The translations under genes were made by a program, and so were the position numbers. 64,000 nt of DNA from JAFNAG01 sp963739235. GTDB lineage: Bacteria; Acidobacteriota; UBA6911. The DNA lies in contig CAVTZY010000028.1 of assembly GCA_963739235.1 (NCBI GenBank), positions 62,001 through 126,000 of the forward strand, written 5' to 3'. Positions 28,924 through 37,682 of this stretch are shown one piece after another. How positions within the stretch are numbered: position 1 is the first letter of the stretch; every line of letters starts with the position of its first letter. Below the pieces are notes generated by a model. The model was not told the DNA's origin. It made no database searches and worked only from the letters and a program-made list of their open reading frames with translations.

Positions 28924-29209
28924 GAGACTGTCTCAAAACTCATGAGCTGGATGATATGCCTGCGATTCCAGCCCTGGAAGGGCTGAAGATAGTAGCCCCG
29001 GGTAAGCGAAGCGCAGCCCGGGGTTAAGGGAAATTTGATCAAGAGCCCCGGCAGGGGCGACGGAATGCATCTGACGATGAAAGGCTTCCCTCGCCCCTGC
29101 CGGGGCTCTTGCACTGCGCTTGCCGTAACCGGGGGCAGCGCCGCTGCGCGGCTCGCCCCCGGCTACTTTCCCGGCGTCCCTCCGGGACGCATAATTTTGA
29201 GACAGTCTC
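28924..29209. mobile_element. Candidate non-autonomous element (286 bp) with perfect 15-bp terminal inverted repeats
   Basis: GAGACTGTCTCAAAA at 28924-28938 is repeated as its exact reverse complement TTTTGAGACAGTCTC at 29195-29209. The interior is a chain of GC-rich hairpins: CCAGCCCTGGAAGGGCTG, GCCCCGGG..CCCGGGGT, AGCCCCGGCAGGGGCGA against TCGCCCCTGCCGGGGCTCTT, CCGGGGGCAGC..GCCCCCGG and GGCGTCCCTCCGGGACGC. It contains no coding frame. No clear target duplication flanks it. The structure fits a MITE or a composite intergenic repeat. Confidence 0.65.
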
Positions 29210-29240
29210 CACGCTTGCCCGGGGCTGTTGACCGGATACC

Positions 29241-30368
29241 CTAGCGCAGGGTCAGCAGCCGTTCCATTTTTGATTTGAGGACCATCCAGGCCAGATCGGC
29301 GGTTCCCAACTTGCCTCTGGCTCGCCCGAGCTGAATCATGGATTGGATTCCACCCCTCGGCACCCTGGGTTGTTCGGCGTTGGGTTTGCGTTCAAGCACT
29401 AGCGAGCCCGTGGGACAAGTAGAGACGCACAGGCCGCACCCGATGCACCGATCCGGATAGAGCACGGAATGCCCGGATTCAAGCTGCAAAGCGCCCATCT
29501 GGCACCGGGTGATGCAAACGCCACAACCATTACACGACTCCGCTTTGGCACAGGCTACGAATGCAGACGAAACCAGGGCGGCCGGCTTCGGGTAAGGCTT
29601 GAGGTTTTGCAATACACCGCAGCAACAGCCACAGCAGCAGCAGATATTCATCGCTTCCTGAGAATTGCCGGGTTGCAGAACGAGTCCCGCCTTATCGGCC
29701 TTGACCAGGATTTGAAGCGCCTCCTGCTGCTCGATCTGTCGGGCCAATCCATTGCGGAGATACAGATCGGCTCCCATGCCAAAAACCAGGCAGGCTTCCT
29801 CAAGCTTGCCGCAGCCCTCGCCGGCAATGTGCCGCTCGCGCCTGCAAATGCAGGGGGCTACAGCCAGTTTCTGCGCCCGGCGCACGAGTTCCTCTGCCTT
29901 TTCATATGCCAGGACGGTCAATTGGTGATCAATGCTGCGATTGACCGGAATCGTGCGCAACTGAGGAAACTTCCAGGCTTCGGCAAACAGTGCCGGCATA
30001 TATTCATGGACATCACGGATGAGCTCGGGATCGAGATCGTTGACATGGAATTCCCAGATGCCGATGACGAATTGGGCCGACATGTACAGAACCGGCTTTC
30101 CTTCCGGCACGAGGCTCATGATGAGCCCTTTTCGAGCCAGTTCGGCCAGACGCTGCTCAGCCTCAGCGCGCCGGATGCCGGCACGACGCGCAATGACGCC
30201 GGCCTCGGCAGGGATCAGACTGACATGAAGCGCAAGTTCGGCTTCATCCTCTGCGAACAACCGGCGCAGAATCCGCAACTCGACGCCGCTTTCCGTTGAG
30301 GGGAAGCCGCCGGGAAGGTTGTCCAGGTACCGAGCTAATTTCTGATAAACCTCGCTAATGGCTGCCAT
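29241..30368 (-). CDS. 4Fe-4S ferredoxin-type protein with Cys-rich cluster
   Basis: A 375-residue protein. Residues 1-130 include a winged-helix-like stretch (VIARRAGIRRAEAEQRLAEL). The middle has APCICRRE and a Cys-packed segment NICCCCGCCCGVL. The C-terminal 110 residues hold two ferredoxin motifs, CNGCGVCITRC and CIGCGLCVSTCP, for two [4Fe-4S] clusters. No membrane segment is seen. It looks like a cytosolic redox protein whose first domain may sense or bind another partner. ATG 30368 is chosen because the conserved-looking sequence begins there; an upstream extension to 30527 would overlap the next gene. Confidence 0.75.
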   Translation of the reverse strand: MAAISEVYQKLARYLDNLPGGFPSTESGVELRILRRLFAEDEAELALHVSLIPAEAGVIARRAGIRRAEAEQRLAELARKGLIMSLVPEGKPVLYMSAQFVIGIWEFHVNDLDPELIRDVHEYMPALFAEAWKFPQLRTIPVNRSIDHQLTVLAYEKAEELVRRAQKLAVAPCICRRERHIAGEGCGKLEEACLVFGMGADLYLRNGLARQIEQQEALQILVKADKAGLVLQPGNSQEAMNICCCCGCCCGVLQNLKPYPKPAALVSSAFVACAKAESCNGCGVCITRCQMGALQLESGHSVLYPDRCIGCGLCVSTCPTGSLVLERKPNAEQPRVPRGGIQSMIQLGRARGKLGTADLAWMVLKSKMERLLTLR

Positions 30369-30492
30369 CCGATCTGGGGGAATCGATGCCCCCCGCGATG
30401 ATTCATGAGTAGTGGGTTCAAGGCGCCGCGCTGGAGCTGTTCTATGGCACGAACTGTGAACGAAGCCAGGCTCCATCTCTAATTCAACCTGC

Positions 30493-30897
30493 CTAGTTCG
30501 CGCACTCACCCGCGCACCGCAGGACATGAATCTTCCGGATCCCGCTGGTTACCACCTGGTTGCCGAACTCCAGGTGAAGGCCGCAGGCCGCCATAATATC
30601 CAGCCTGATGGCGCTGCCGCCCCAGGTGCAGCCGTTGATGGTCGTTTTCATAGGCGACAGGCCCTGGCGGTCAAACCACCCCCCCGAAATCGAATAGTAG
30701 CCGTCCCCGAGAACATAGATCGAGTAGGTTGAATTCGCGGTGGTCACCAGGACCAGATCACCAAATTCCAGCTCGGTCTTGCGCACCGCATGCAGCCCTA
30801 CTGCGTGTCTGACGATCGCTCCCAGAGTACGATACGAACAGTGGTCCGTGCTCTCAATCTGACGCTCGCCCATAGGGTAAATGAGCTTGGCACTCAT
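30493..30897 (-). CDS. Unrecognised 134-residue protein
   Basis: No family recognised. It is a mixed alpha/beta-looking protein with blocks FGDLVLVTTANSTYSIYVLGDGY and INGCTWGGSAIRLD, and a C-terminal pair of cysteines (LRCAGEC). There is no signal peptide or membrane segment. A TATAAT hexamer lies 8 bp upstream of its ATG, so it may have its own promoter and a leaderless message. It sits between the HDOD-GGDEF gene and the Fe-S gene, all on the minus strand. Confidence 0.6.
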   Translation of the reverse strand: MSAKLIYPMGERQIESTDHCSYRTLGAIVRHAVGLHAVRKTELEFGDLVLVTTANSTYSIYVLGDGYYSISGGWFDRQGLSPMKTTINGCTWGGSAIRLDIMAACGLHLEFGNQVVTSGIRKIHVLRCAGECAN

Positions 30898-30905
30898 ACA
30901 AGACC

Positions 30906-30911
30906 ATTATA
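30906..30911 (-). promoter_or_regulatory. -10 hexamer TATAAT 8 bp before a start codon
   Basis: On the minus strand TATAAT is followed by 8 bases and then the ATG at 30897. No purine-rich ribosome site lies between. The -35 region is weak. Confidence 0.45.
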
Positions 30912-30962
30912 TTTGGATGACCTCATCTTGAATAGCGGTTTTCGAGATTTTTTGCCCAGACC

Positions 30963-32495
30963 CTACCGGTTGGATGCTACGGATTCCTGGGGCGGCTGCG
31001 CGGCCGAGGCCTGCGGTTTCGCGTCGGTTCCGCCTGAGTCCGATGTCACAACTCGGTTGCGGCCGTTGCGCTTAGCAATGTAAAGACAGTGGTCGGCATC
31101 GTGCAGTAAGCTGATTCCCGACTGGTAAGGATGGTCGGGGAGGGATGTGGCACAGCCCTGGGATAGGGTAATTTCGAGTTCGATGCCGTTGCTGACCTTG
31201 TGCGGAGGGCAGGCGGCGGCCCTGATTCTTTCGGCTACAAGCTGCGCCCCCGCACTGCCCGTATTGGGCAGGAGGCAGACAAACTCATCTCCACCGTATC
31301 GTACCACCAGATCCGATGCCCGCGTGGAAGAACGGAGGATTTGGCCCATCGACATCAGAATGGCGTCACCTGCCTGATGGCCATAGGTGTCATTGATGGT
31401 TTTGAAATTGTCGATGTCCACAAATAATGCGCTCAGCGCTTGATGCATCCGCACCGCAGCGGCATAGATCTGCGGCAGCGCCTCTTCCAGGTGGCTTCGA
31501 TTGTAGAGGGAGGTCAGCCCATCACGTTTTGCCAGGTCCTGGGCCAGCCGGGCCTGTTGCTGGGCTTGCAGAGTCAGAGCAATCAGGGCTTCGCGCGCCT
31601 GGTCATACAGCCGATTCAGCGCTTCCTGGCTGCCGATTTCAAGGTCGAGGTTCGAGGTGATCTCAGGGAGGGCGCCAGCAACCTCGCCAAGCAGAATCTC
31701 GAATCGGGCCGGGGTCATATCGAGCAAATCAGTCGCCTGTTGGCGGGCAAATCCGGTGGCTGCTGTGGTATCGGGATTCGTCCATATCTCCGCAATATGC
31801 CCAGCCAGCCCAACGACCCGGCAGAATTTCTCCACTCGCGGATCGTCGATGGTGTCAGCGGCGTGACTGGTAGCAGCCGACAGTCGGAGATTCGTGGGCA
31901 GGTTCCACAATTCGAGCAACCAGCCGCCGACGATGCCGTGGTCCGTGCCAAAGGCTTTGCGCTCGAGTTCGATGAGCTTACGGTGATTCCCTTCCGCAAG
32001 CGGTATCAATCGACCGTAAGCATCCGGCAAGACCTCATTCAAGACCAGCATCCCTATGTCCTGCAAAAGGCCGGCCAGAAAATATTCGTCGCGATAAGCG
32101 TGCCCGGCGGACGCGCCGAGTGCTTTTGCGGCGACAGCGGTAATGACCGAACGGCGCCAGTAGGTCAGATGATCAAACCCGGCATGGCTTGACTTCCGCA
32201 GAGTCTTGACCAGGGAAAAACTCAGCGAGAGGCTCAAAACGGCATTGATCCCCATGATCGCGATGGCGCGATCCAGGGTGGTTACCTGGGCGCGCACTCC
32301 GTAGATGGCGGAGTTCGCGACCTTGAGCACCTTGGCAGCCAATGCGGGATCGCGCGCCAGTACCGTCGCAACCTCGGGCATCCCGATGTCATCCTGCTCA
32401 CAGAGCTCCATGATCTTGATGGCTACAGCCGGAACGCTCGGCAGCGATCGACAGGCCTTCAGTCGATTCTTCAGGTCTTCAGGGATCTTGATCAT
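30963..32495 (-). CDS. HDOD domain - GGDEF diguanylate cyclase
   Basis: A 510-residue cytosolic signalling protein. Residues about 15-215 are an HDOD domain (CRSLPSVPAVAIKIMELC, VLKVANSAIYG, GLLQDIGMLVLNEV). The C-terminal 170 residues are a GGDEF domain with YGGDEF intact, DIDNFKTINDTYGHQAGD for metal and GTP binding, and RASD five residues before GGDEF, matching the inhibitory I-site. It should therefore make cyclic di-GMP and be feedback-inhibited by it. A possible target in the window is the PilZ protein at 40653. The start is uncertain: ATG 32495 or TTG 32513. Confidence 0.92.
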   Translation of the reverse strand: MIKIPEDLKNRLKACRSLPSVPAVAIKIMELCEQDDIGMPEVATVLARDPALAAKVLKVANSAIYGVRAQVTTLDRAIAIMGINAVLSLSLSFSLVKTLRKSSHAGFDHLTYWRRSVITAVAAKALGASAGHAYRDEYFLAGLLQDIGMLVLNEVLPDAYGRLIPLAEGNHRKLIELERKAFGTDHGIVGGWLLELWNLPTNLRLSAATSHAADTIDDPRVEKFCRVVGLAGHIAEIWTNPDTTAATGFARQQATDLLDMTPARFEILLGEVAGALPEITSNLDLEIGSQEALNRLYDQAREALIALTLQAQQQARLAQDLAKRDGLTSLYNRSHLEEALPQIYAAAVRMHQALSALFVDIDNFKTINDTYGHQAGDAILMSMGQILRSSTRASDLVVRYGGDEFVCLLPNTGSAGAQLVAERIRAAACPPHKVSNGIELEITLSQGCATSLPDHPYQSGISLLHDADHCLYIAKRNGRNRVVTSDSGGTDAKPQASAAQPPQESVASNR

Positions 32496-32513
32496 CTGAT
32501 TGTGCGTGTCCAA

Positions 32514-33058
32514 GCGTTGTCTGTCGTTCTTCCAGGGACAATGAGAATATCCAACGACATCCTCAGATATGTCTTCGGCTCAGGCAGCATCTTGGTTTAG
32601 AGAATTAAACGTGCTGCAGGCCCATCCAGGGAGACAAATCCTGAGCCAAAATGAGCGGACCCTGATCCAATAACGTCCTGCCTGCAGTGCCCGCCGACCT
32701 GCGCACGTGCAGGTACATAATAACGCGCCCTTTAAGACCGCCACGTGATTCAGACACGGGAAAATTAAGCAACTATATGCCTGCCACAAAGAGCACGCAA
32801 CTTTGCGCGGCGATGGTGTTCCCAGGGACTGCTTTAGCATTTTGGGGCCAGCCAATGTTTCCTGGGTGTACCTCGTGTGCGAATCATGCAATAATTTGCC
32901 GCTTTGTGCAGGAAGGATCCGGATGAATTGAGTTATCTGTTTTTATATCAATAGGTTATGGTAATTTACCCACTGCGATAAGGCAAGCAGTTGAGTCCGC
33001 ACCTGCTGGGTTTGATTTCCCGGCATGGTGCCGCTAGTGATCGAGAGGAACCCGCATC
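32514..33058. other. Divergent intergenic region, 545 bp
   Basis: It separates the HDOD-GGDEF gene (minus) from the ABC-F gene (plus). A small palindrome, ACCTGC..GCAGGT, occurs near 32700. No coding frame, RNA gene or repeat family was recognised. Confidence 0.5.
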
Positions 33059-34696
33059 GTGATCGTTTTCTCAAACGTGGCGAAGCAGTACGGCAAGCAG
33101 GTATTGTTCACGGATATCAGCTTCCAGATCAATCCCGGCGAAAAGGCGGGGCTGGTGGGGCCGAACGGATGCGGCAAGACCACCCTATTCCGGTTAATCG
33201 CGGGGATGGAGCAGCCCGATGAGGGGTTGGTCTCTGTGCCCGGAAAGATGAGAATCGCTTATTTCCGGCAGGAAGTGGACGACATGCGGGGCTGGAGTGT
33301 GCTCGATGAAGCGATTGCCGGCAGCGGGGAGTTGGGGGAACTCCGTCATGCGCTCGAGGCGCTCCAGCACGAGATGGCCAGCCCGGACCATGCCGGCGCA
33401 ATGGAAGAGGTTTTGGCCCGCTATGGAGACATGCAGCATCGCTATGAGAGCCTGGGCGGCTATGCCCTGGAGTCCCAGGCGCGCGAGGTGCTCCATGGGC
33501 TGGGGTTTGAGGACGATCAGATTGACGGCGACGTCGGCCACCTCTCGGGCGGCTGGAAGATGCGGGTTTCCATTGCAAAGGTGCTCCTCGGAAACCCCGA
33601 AGTCCTGTTAATGGACGAGCCCACCAACCACCTGGATATTGAGTCGATTGTCTGGCTTGAGCGCTTTCTCAAGGATTCGCGCTGCACCCTGATCATGACC
33701 TCCCACGACCGGGACTTCATGAACCGGGTGGTGGACCGGCTCGTCGAGATCGACGGTGGCGAGGTGTATCTCTATACGGGGGACTACGACAACTATGAGC
33801 GCGAGCGGGCGCTGCGCGAGGCCAACCGGGAAGCCGCCTACGCCCGGCAGCAGGCCATGCTGGCCAAAGAGAGCCGCTTCATCGAGCGATTCAAGGCCCA
33901 CGCCGCCAAAGCCGCTCAGGTGCAAAGCCGCGTGAAACGGTTGGACAAGATCGAGAAAATCGAGCTGCCGCGCACGCGCAGGGTAGTGCGCTTCGACTTT
34001 CGCGACCCGCCGCGATCCGGCGGCGACGTCGTTGCCCTCACGGGTGTTTGCAAGCGCTTCGGTGCGCGCGTGCTCTACGATGATTTCGAGATGATTATTC
34101 GCCGCGGCGAACGCTGGTGCGTGATGGGTAAGAATGGTGCCGGCAAAACCACCCTGCTCAAAATGGTGGCAGGTGTGCTCGAGCCTGACGCCGGTACGGT
34201 GCGTCTGGGCGCCAGCCTCAAGATGGGCTACTTCGCACAGCAGGCGCTCGATCTACTCGATGGTGTGCTCACGGTTCTTGAGCAGCTGGAGCGCGACTTT
34301 CCCATGGAATCGCTCGGCGTGCTCCGCAATCTGCTGGGAGCCTTCCAATTCTCCGGAGACGATGTGGACAAGCCCATCCGGGTTCTCTCGGGCGGAGAGA
34401 AATCCCGGCTGATTCTGGCACGGATGCTGTTGAATCCTCCCAACTTTCTGGTGCTGGACGAACCCACCAATCACCTGGACCTCGCTACGAAGGAAATGCT
34501 CGTCGCTGCCTTGAAAAGATTCGATGGCACGATGCTGTTCGTTTCCCACGACCGCACGTTCCTGCGCGGCCTTGCCAGCCGCGTGCTGGAGTTGGGCGGC
34601 GCGGGCACGGATCATTCGCAGCCTGTGCAGTATCCTGGTACCTACGAGGAGTATGCCCGCACGACCGGAAGGGAAGCCCCCGGAGTGCACAACTGA
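33059..34696 (+). CDS. ABC-F family ATPase
   Basis: A 545-residue soluble protein with two ABC ATPase cassettes and no membrane segments. Cassette 1 has Walker A GPNGCGKTT, signature LSGGWKMR and Walker B LLMDEPTNHLD. Cassette 2 has GKNGAGKTT, LSGGEKSR and LVLDEPTNHLD. The linker between them is rich in charged helices. ABC-F proteins act on the ribosome (translation factors or antibiotic protection), but the subclass cannot be fixed by eye. The start is GTG 33059, preceded by AGAGGA. Confidence 0.93.
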   Translation: MIVFSNVAKQYGKQVLFTDISFQINPGEKAGLVGPNGCGKTTLFRLIAGMEQPDEGLVSVPGKMRIAYFRQEVDDMRGWSVLDEAIAGSGELGELRHALEALQHEMASPDHAGAMEEVLARYGDMQHRYESLGGYALESQAREVLHGLGFEDDQIDGDVGHLSGGWKMRVSIAKVLLGNPEVLLMDEPTNHLDIESIVWLERFLKDSRCTLIMTSHDRDFMNRVVDRLVEIDGGEVYLYTGDYDNYERERALREANREAAYARQQAMLAKESRFIERFKAHAAKAAQVQSRVKRLDKIEKIELPRTRRVVRFDFRDPPRSGGDVVALTGVCKRFGARVLYDDFEMIIRRGERWCVMGKNGAGKTTLLKMVAGVLEPDAGTVRLGASLKMGYFAQQALDLLDGVLTVLEQLERDFPMESLGVLRNLLGAFQFSGDDVDKPIRVLSGGEKSRLILARMLLNPPNFLVLDEPTNHLDLATKEMLVAALKRFDGTMLFVSHDRTFLRGLASRVLELGGAGTDHSQPVQYPGTYEEYARTTGREAPGVHN

Positions 34697-34792
34697 GACC
34701 CGCCTCGTGCTGCATTCCCTGGCTACGGGGAACGCGCTCACGCGGGAGGTCGCACACGGGAATAGTAATCGTGCACGGGCTGGTTCCGGCTC

Positions 34793-35365
34793 TCAGGCTC
34801 TGCTGATGAACTCGCCCGTCCCCGTATGTATCCGTATCACTTCGCCCTCTTTTATGAACAGAGGCACGCGCACCTGCAGCCCCGTTTCCAGCGTAGCAGG
34901 TTTGGTGGCGCCGCCCGACCCGGTGTCGCCGCGTGTTCCCGGCTCCGTCGCTGCCACAACGAGTTCGACAAAAGGGGGCAGTTGTATCGCAATCGGCTCG
35001 CCGTTGTACTTAAGCACCTGCAGGATTGTCCCATCCTTCAAGTAGAGGCGGTCGTCGCCCAACTGGTCCGCGGACAGGGAGAACTGCTCAAAATTCGCCT
35101 CGTCCATGAAATGATAGTTCTCGCCGTCGGAATAGAGATAAGAAGCCGGGGTCAGCACGACATCCGCCTCCTCGAACTTTTCACTGGTCTTGAAGGTCTT
35201 CTCGAGCACGGCGTTGGTGATCAGATGGCGCATTTTGGTGCGTACCATCGTGGATGCTCCGCGCGCGCTCGGCGAAGCGAAGAAGACTTCCATTACCGTG
35301 AAGGGCTGACCGTCCACCACGATCAGCATTTTTCGTTTCAGCTCATTTGCCCCAATTAGTGCCAT
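34793..35365 (-). CDS. efpL: Elongation factor P paralogue of the EfpL (YeiP) type
   Basis: A 190-residue EF-P family protein with three beta-barrel domains, which enters the ribosome E site to relieve stalling at proline-rich sequences. The tip loop reads SPSARGASTM with Arg35 at the tip. Canonical lysine-modified EF-P has PGKGGA-like loops, while YeiP/EfpL has SPTARGAAT, so this copy belongs to the EfpL branch. The C-terminal domain (TKPATLETGLQVRVPLFI and RIHTGTGEF) is typical of the whole family. The frame is intact. It is convergent with the ABC-F gene, another ribosome-acting factor. Confidence 0.85.
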   Translation of the reverse strand: MALIGANELKRKMLIVVDGQPFTVMEVFFASPSARGASTMVRTKMRHLITNAVLEKTFKTSEKFEEADVVLTPASYLYSDGENYHFMDEANFEQFSLSADQLGDDRLYLKDGTILQVLKYNGEPIAIQLPPFVELVVAATEPGTRGDTGSGGATKPATLETGLQVRVPLFIKEGEVIRIHTGTGEFISRA

Positions 35366-35536
35366 GAGTCCATGCCCCTGTTATTCAATATTGAAGTTCA
35401 TCCGCTGCGAGGAATAAAAAAGATATGATAATCCCGCTCTCCGGTAAATAGCCGGAATTGCCTTTTCGTTGTTTTGCGGGCTCGTAGGGCGCCAGAATGC
35501 GCAGCTCCGCGGTGAAGCGGTGAGGATGAAGCAAAG

Positions 35537-36704
35537 ATGAGAAAAGACGTAGTCGTCATCGGCGGCGGCGCGGCCGGCCTGTTTTGCGCGCTCCATGCCG
35601 GCAGGCGGGGGCGCTCGACGCTTGTGCTCGAACGCTCCGATAAGGTAGGCAGGAAGATTGCGATCAGCGGCGGCGGCCGGTGCAATTTCACAAATCTGCA
35701 CACGAGTCCCGCGCATTTCATCTGCGGCAATCGGCATTTTCACAAGTCCGCGCTCGCGCGCTTTACGCCCCGGGATTTCCTTGCGCTGGTTGAACGGCAC
35801 GGCATCCGCTGGCACGAAAAAAAGCTCGGCCAGTTGTTCTGCGACGGCAGCGCGCAGGAAATCATCAGGATGCTGCTCAGAGAATGCACCGACGCCCACG
35901 TGGAAATCCGCCTCAATTGCTGCGTGCGCGCGGTCGAAAAGAAAAATCTCTTCAGGATCGCAACCGACCAGGGAGAGCTGGAATGTGAATCGCTGGTGGT
36001 TGCGACGGGTGGACTGTCACTGCCGAAGCTCGGCGCGACCGATCTTGGTTATCGCCTCGCCCGGCAGTTTGGCCTGGGCGTCTTGCCCACGAAACCTGCA
36101 CTGGTGCCTTTGACTCTATCCGCTCCCGATCGGGCGATCTTCGGAGATCTGAGCGGCGTTGCGGTGGATGCGCGCGTCAGTTTGCGCGATCAGCAATTCC
36201 GCGAGCCTATCCTCATCACGCACCGGGGCCTGAGCGGTCCAGCGATTCTGCAAATCTCCTCCTACTGGAATCCGGACGAGCCCATCTTCATCGACCTCAT
36301 GCCGGATGGCGAAGTGGAGGAGTGGCTGGCCCACAACCACGGGAGGCTCAAAACCACTGAAGAGCCTGCTGCGCCAATGCTGGCCGCAGCGCTTTGCCGA
36401 GGCCTGGGCCGAGGCGCACGCCCCGTCGAAACCCCTGCAGCAATACTCCCGGAAAGAACTGAGCGTGGTCGCGGAGCGGTTACGGTCCTGGCAGATCATG
36501 CCCTGCGGGACGGAAGGCTATGCCAAGGCCGAGGTCACGGCGGGCGGCGTGGATACGTGTGAGCTGTCATCCCAGACCATGGCAGCGCTGCGGGTTGCGG
36601 GCCTGCATTTTGTCGGCGAAGTCGTGGATGTGACCGGCCATCTGGGGGGATTCAATTTCCAATGGGCATGGGCATCAGGCTTTGCCGCCGGCCAGGCCGT
36701 CTGA
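35537..36704 (+). CDS. HI0933-family FAD-dependent flavoprotein (one frameshift)
   Basis: A flavoprotein of about 390 residues. VVVIGGGAAGLFCALHAG is the N-terminal dinucleotide-binding motif. KVGRKIAISGGGRCNFTN is the signature of the HI0933/YhiN family, and LVVATGGLSLPKLGATDLGY is the second nucleotide-contacting block. A +1 indel near 36370 breaks the frame; after correction the conserved C-terminus reads KAEVTAGGVDTCELS and GEVVDVTGHLGGFNFQWAW. Biochemical function of the family is not settled. Uncorrected, the protein would end at 36562 with an unrelated tail. Confidence 0.85.
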
Positions 36705-36916
36705 GAGGAGGTCCAGGAATGCCTCCATAGCTGCTGACACACTGTGATCGCGTGCCTGGACTACGTGCAGTGAACGACGGAGCCGGAAGCCCTTGAGCGG
36801 CACCGTCGCCAGACGCCGGTCCCTGGTTCAGGTTCCTGCAATACACCCCGGAGGTATGCGTACATCTGAGGAAGCAAAATTCTGGCTATAGCCTCCGGAA
36901 TGCCCCGTGAGATCGT

Positions 36917-37225
36917 CTAAGCGGCTTCGCGCGGCTTAATCTCCCTTTCAATTTTGCCCATGAACCGGCGGCGGGTGATTTCGAGGTCGTAATGGGTCTG
37001 CATATTCAGCCAGTATTCGGCGCTGAACCCGAAGTAGCGCCCCAGGCGCAATGAGGTATCGGGAGTAATTCCGCGCTTTCCCTGCACAATCTGACTCAGT
37101 CGGTTGGCCGGCACCCGGAGCTCTTTCGCGAGCCGGTTGATGCTCATCCTGAGCGGGTCGAGCAGATCCAATTTCAGAATCACTCCCGGATGCACTGGCG
37201 GCCGGTATTTGATTGCCTTGGTCAT
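36917..37225 (-). CDS. higA: HigA-family antitoxin
   Basis: A 102-residue XRE-type DNA-binding antitoxin. YRPPVHPGVILKLDLLDPL is the HigA opening, followed by the helix-turn-helix INRLAKELRVPANRLSQIVQGKRGI and then DTSLRLGRYFGFSAEYWLNMQ. It should bind and neutralise the HigB toxin and repress the shared promoter. It starts 10 bp after the toxin stop, in the toxin-first order typical of higBA. AGGA lies about 10 bases before its ATG. Confidence 0.92.
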   Translation of the reverse strand: MTKAIKYRPPVHPGVILKLDLLDPLRMSINRLAKELRVPANRLSQIVQGKRGITPDTSLRLGRYFGFSAEYWLNMQTHYDLEITRRRFMGKIEREIKPREAA

Positions 37226-37234
37226 GTCTTTATC

Positions 37235-37513
37235 CTAATGGTAATCGGTAATTTCAACTTTGAAGGCATCGCCATCGCGCCATACGAAGCAGATTCGGTA
37301 CTGGTCGTTGATCCGGATGCTGCGCTGTCCTGCGCGGTTACCCTTGAGCGCTTCCAGGCGATTGCCAGGGAAAATCGCCAGATCCGAATGCAAAAAAGCA
37401 GCGTGGAGTTGCGCGAGCTTTCTCTCAATGACCGGCGCAATTCGGTCGCAGCGTTTTGAATGACGTCCCTGAAAAATCAACTCAGCATCTCTGGATCGGA
37501 ACGATCGAATCAC
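37235..37513 (-). CDS. higB: HigB-family (RelE superfamily) mRNA interferase toxin
   Basis: A 92-residue toxin. IRSFRSRDAELIFQGR opens the protein as in HigB, and GNRAGQRSIRINDQYRICFVW is the conserved C-terminal core with the Arg and Tyr residues used in ribosome-dependent mRNA cleavage. GTG 37513 is preferred over the adjacent ATG 37516 because family members begin M-I-R/K-SF and because the promoter leaves almost no leader. The frame is open further upstream to 37627, but that part is out of family. Confidence 0.9.
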   Translation of the reverse strand: MIRSFRSRDAELIFQGRHSKRCDRIAPVIERKLAQLHAAFLHSDLAIFPGNRLEALKGNRAGQRSIRINDQYRICFVWRDGDAFKVEITDYH

Positions 37514-37519
37514 CATCTC

Positions 37520-37548
37520 ATGGTATGACGTTGTACGTAAAACGTCAA
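37520..37548 (-). promoter_or_regulatory. higBA promoter with embedded operator palindrome
   Basis: On the minus strand TTGACG (37543-37548) and TACCAT (37520-37525) are separated by exactly 17 bp. The spacer is an inverted repeat, TGACGTT and AACGTCA at 37526-37532 and 37541-37547, with a central TACGTA. This is a natural site for HigA autorepression. The start codon follows the -10 within a few bases, suggesting a leaderless or nearly leaderless message. Confidence 0.7.
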
Positions 37549-37682
37549 GAAAAGTATTTGGAGCAAGGCAGACTCCATTTTTCAAGGTGTTATCGAAAAA
37601 TGCCTGCGACATTGCGATGATTAACAATCAAGAGGTGGTTTGGGCTGCAATGAACAGGCCAAATGCATATTACGTTAGATCT

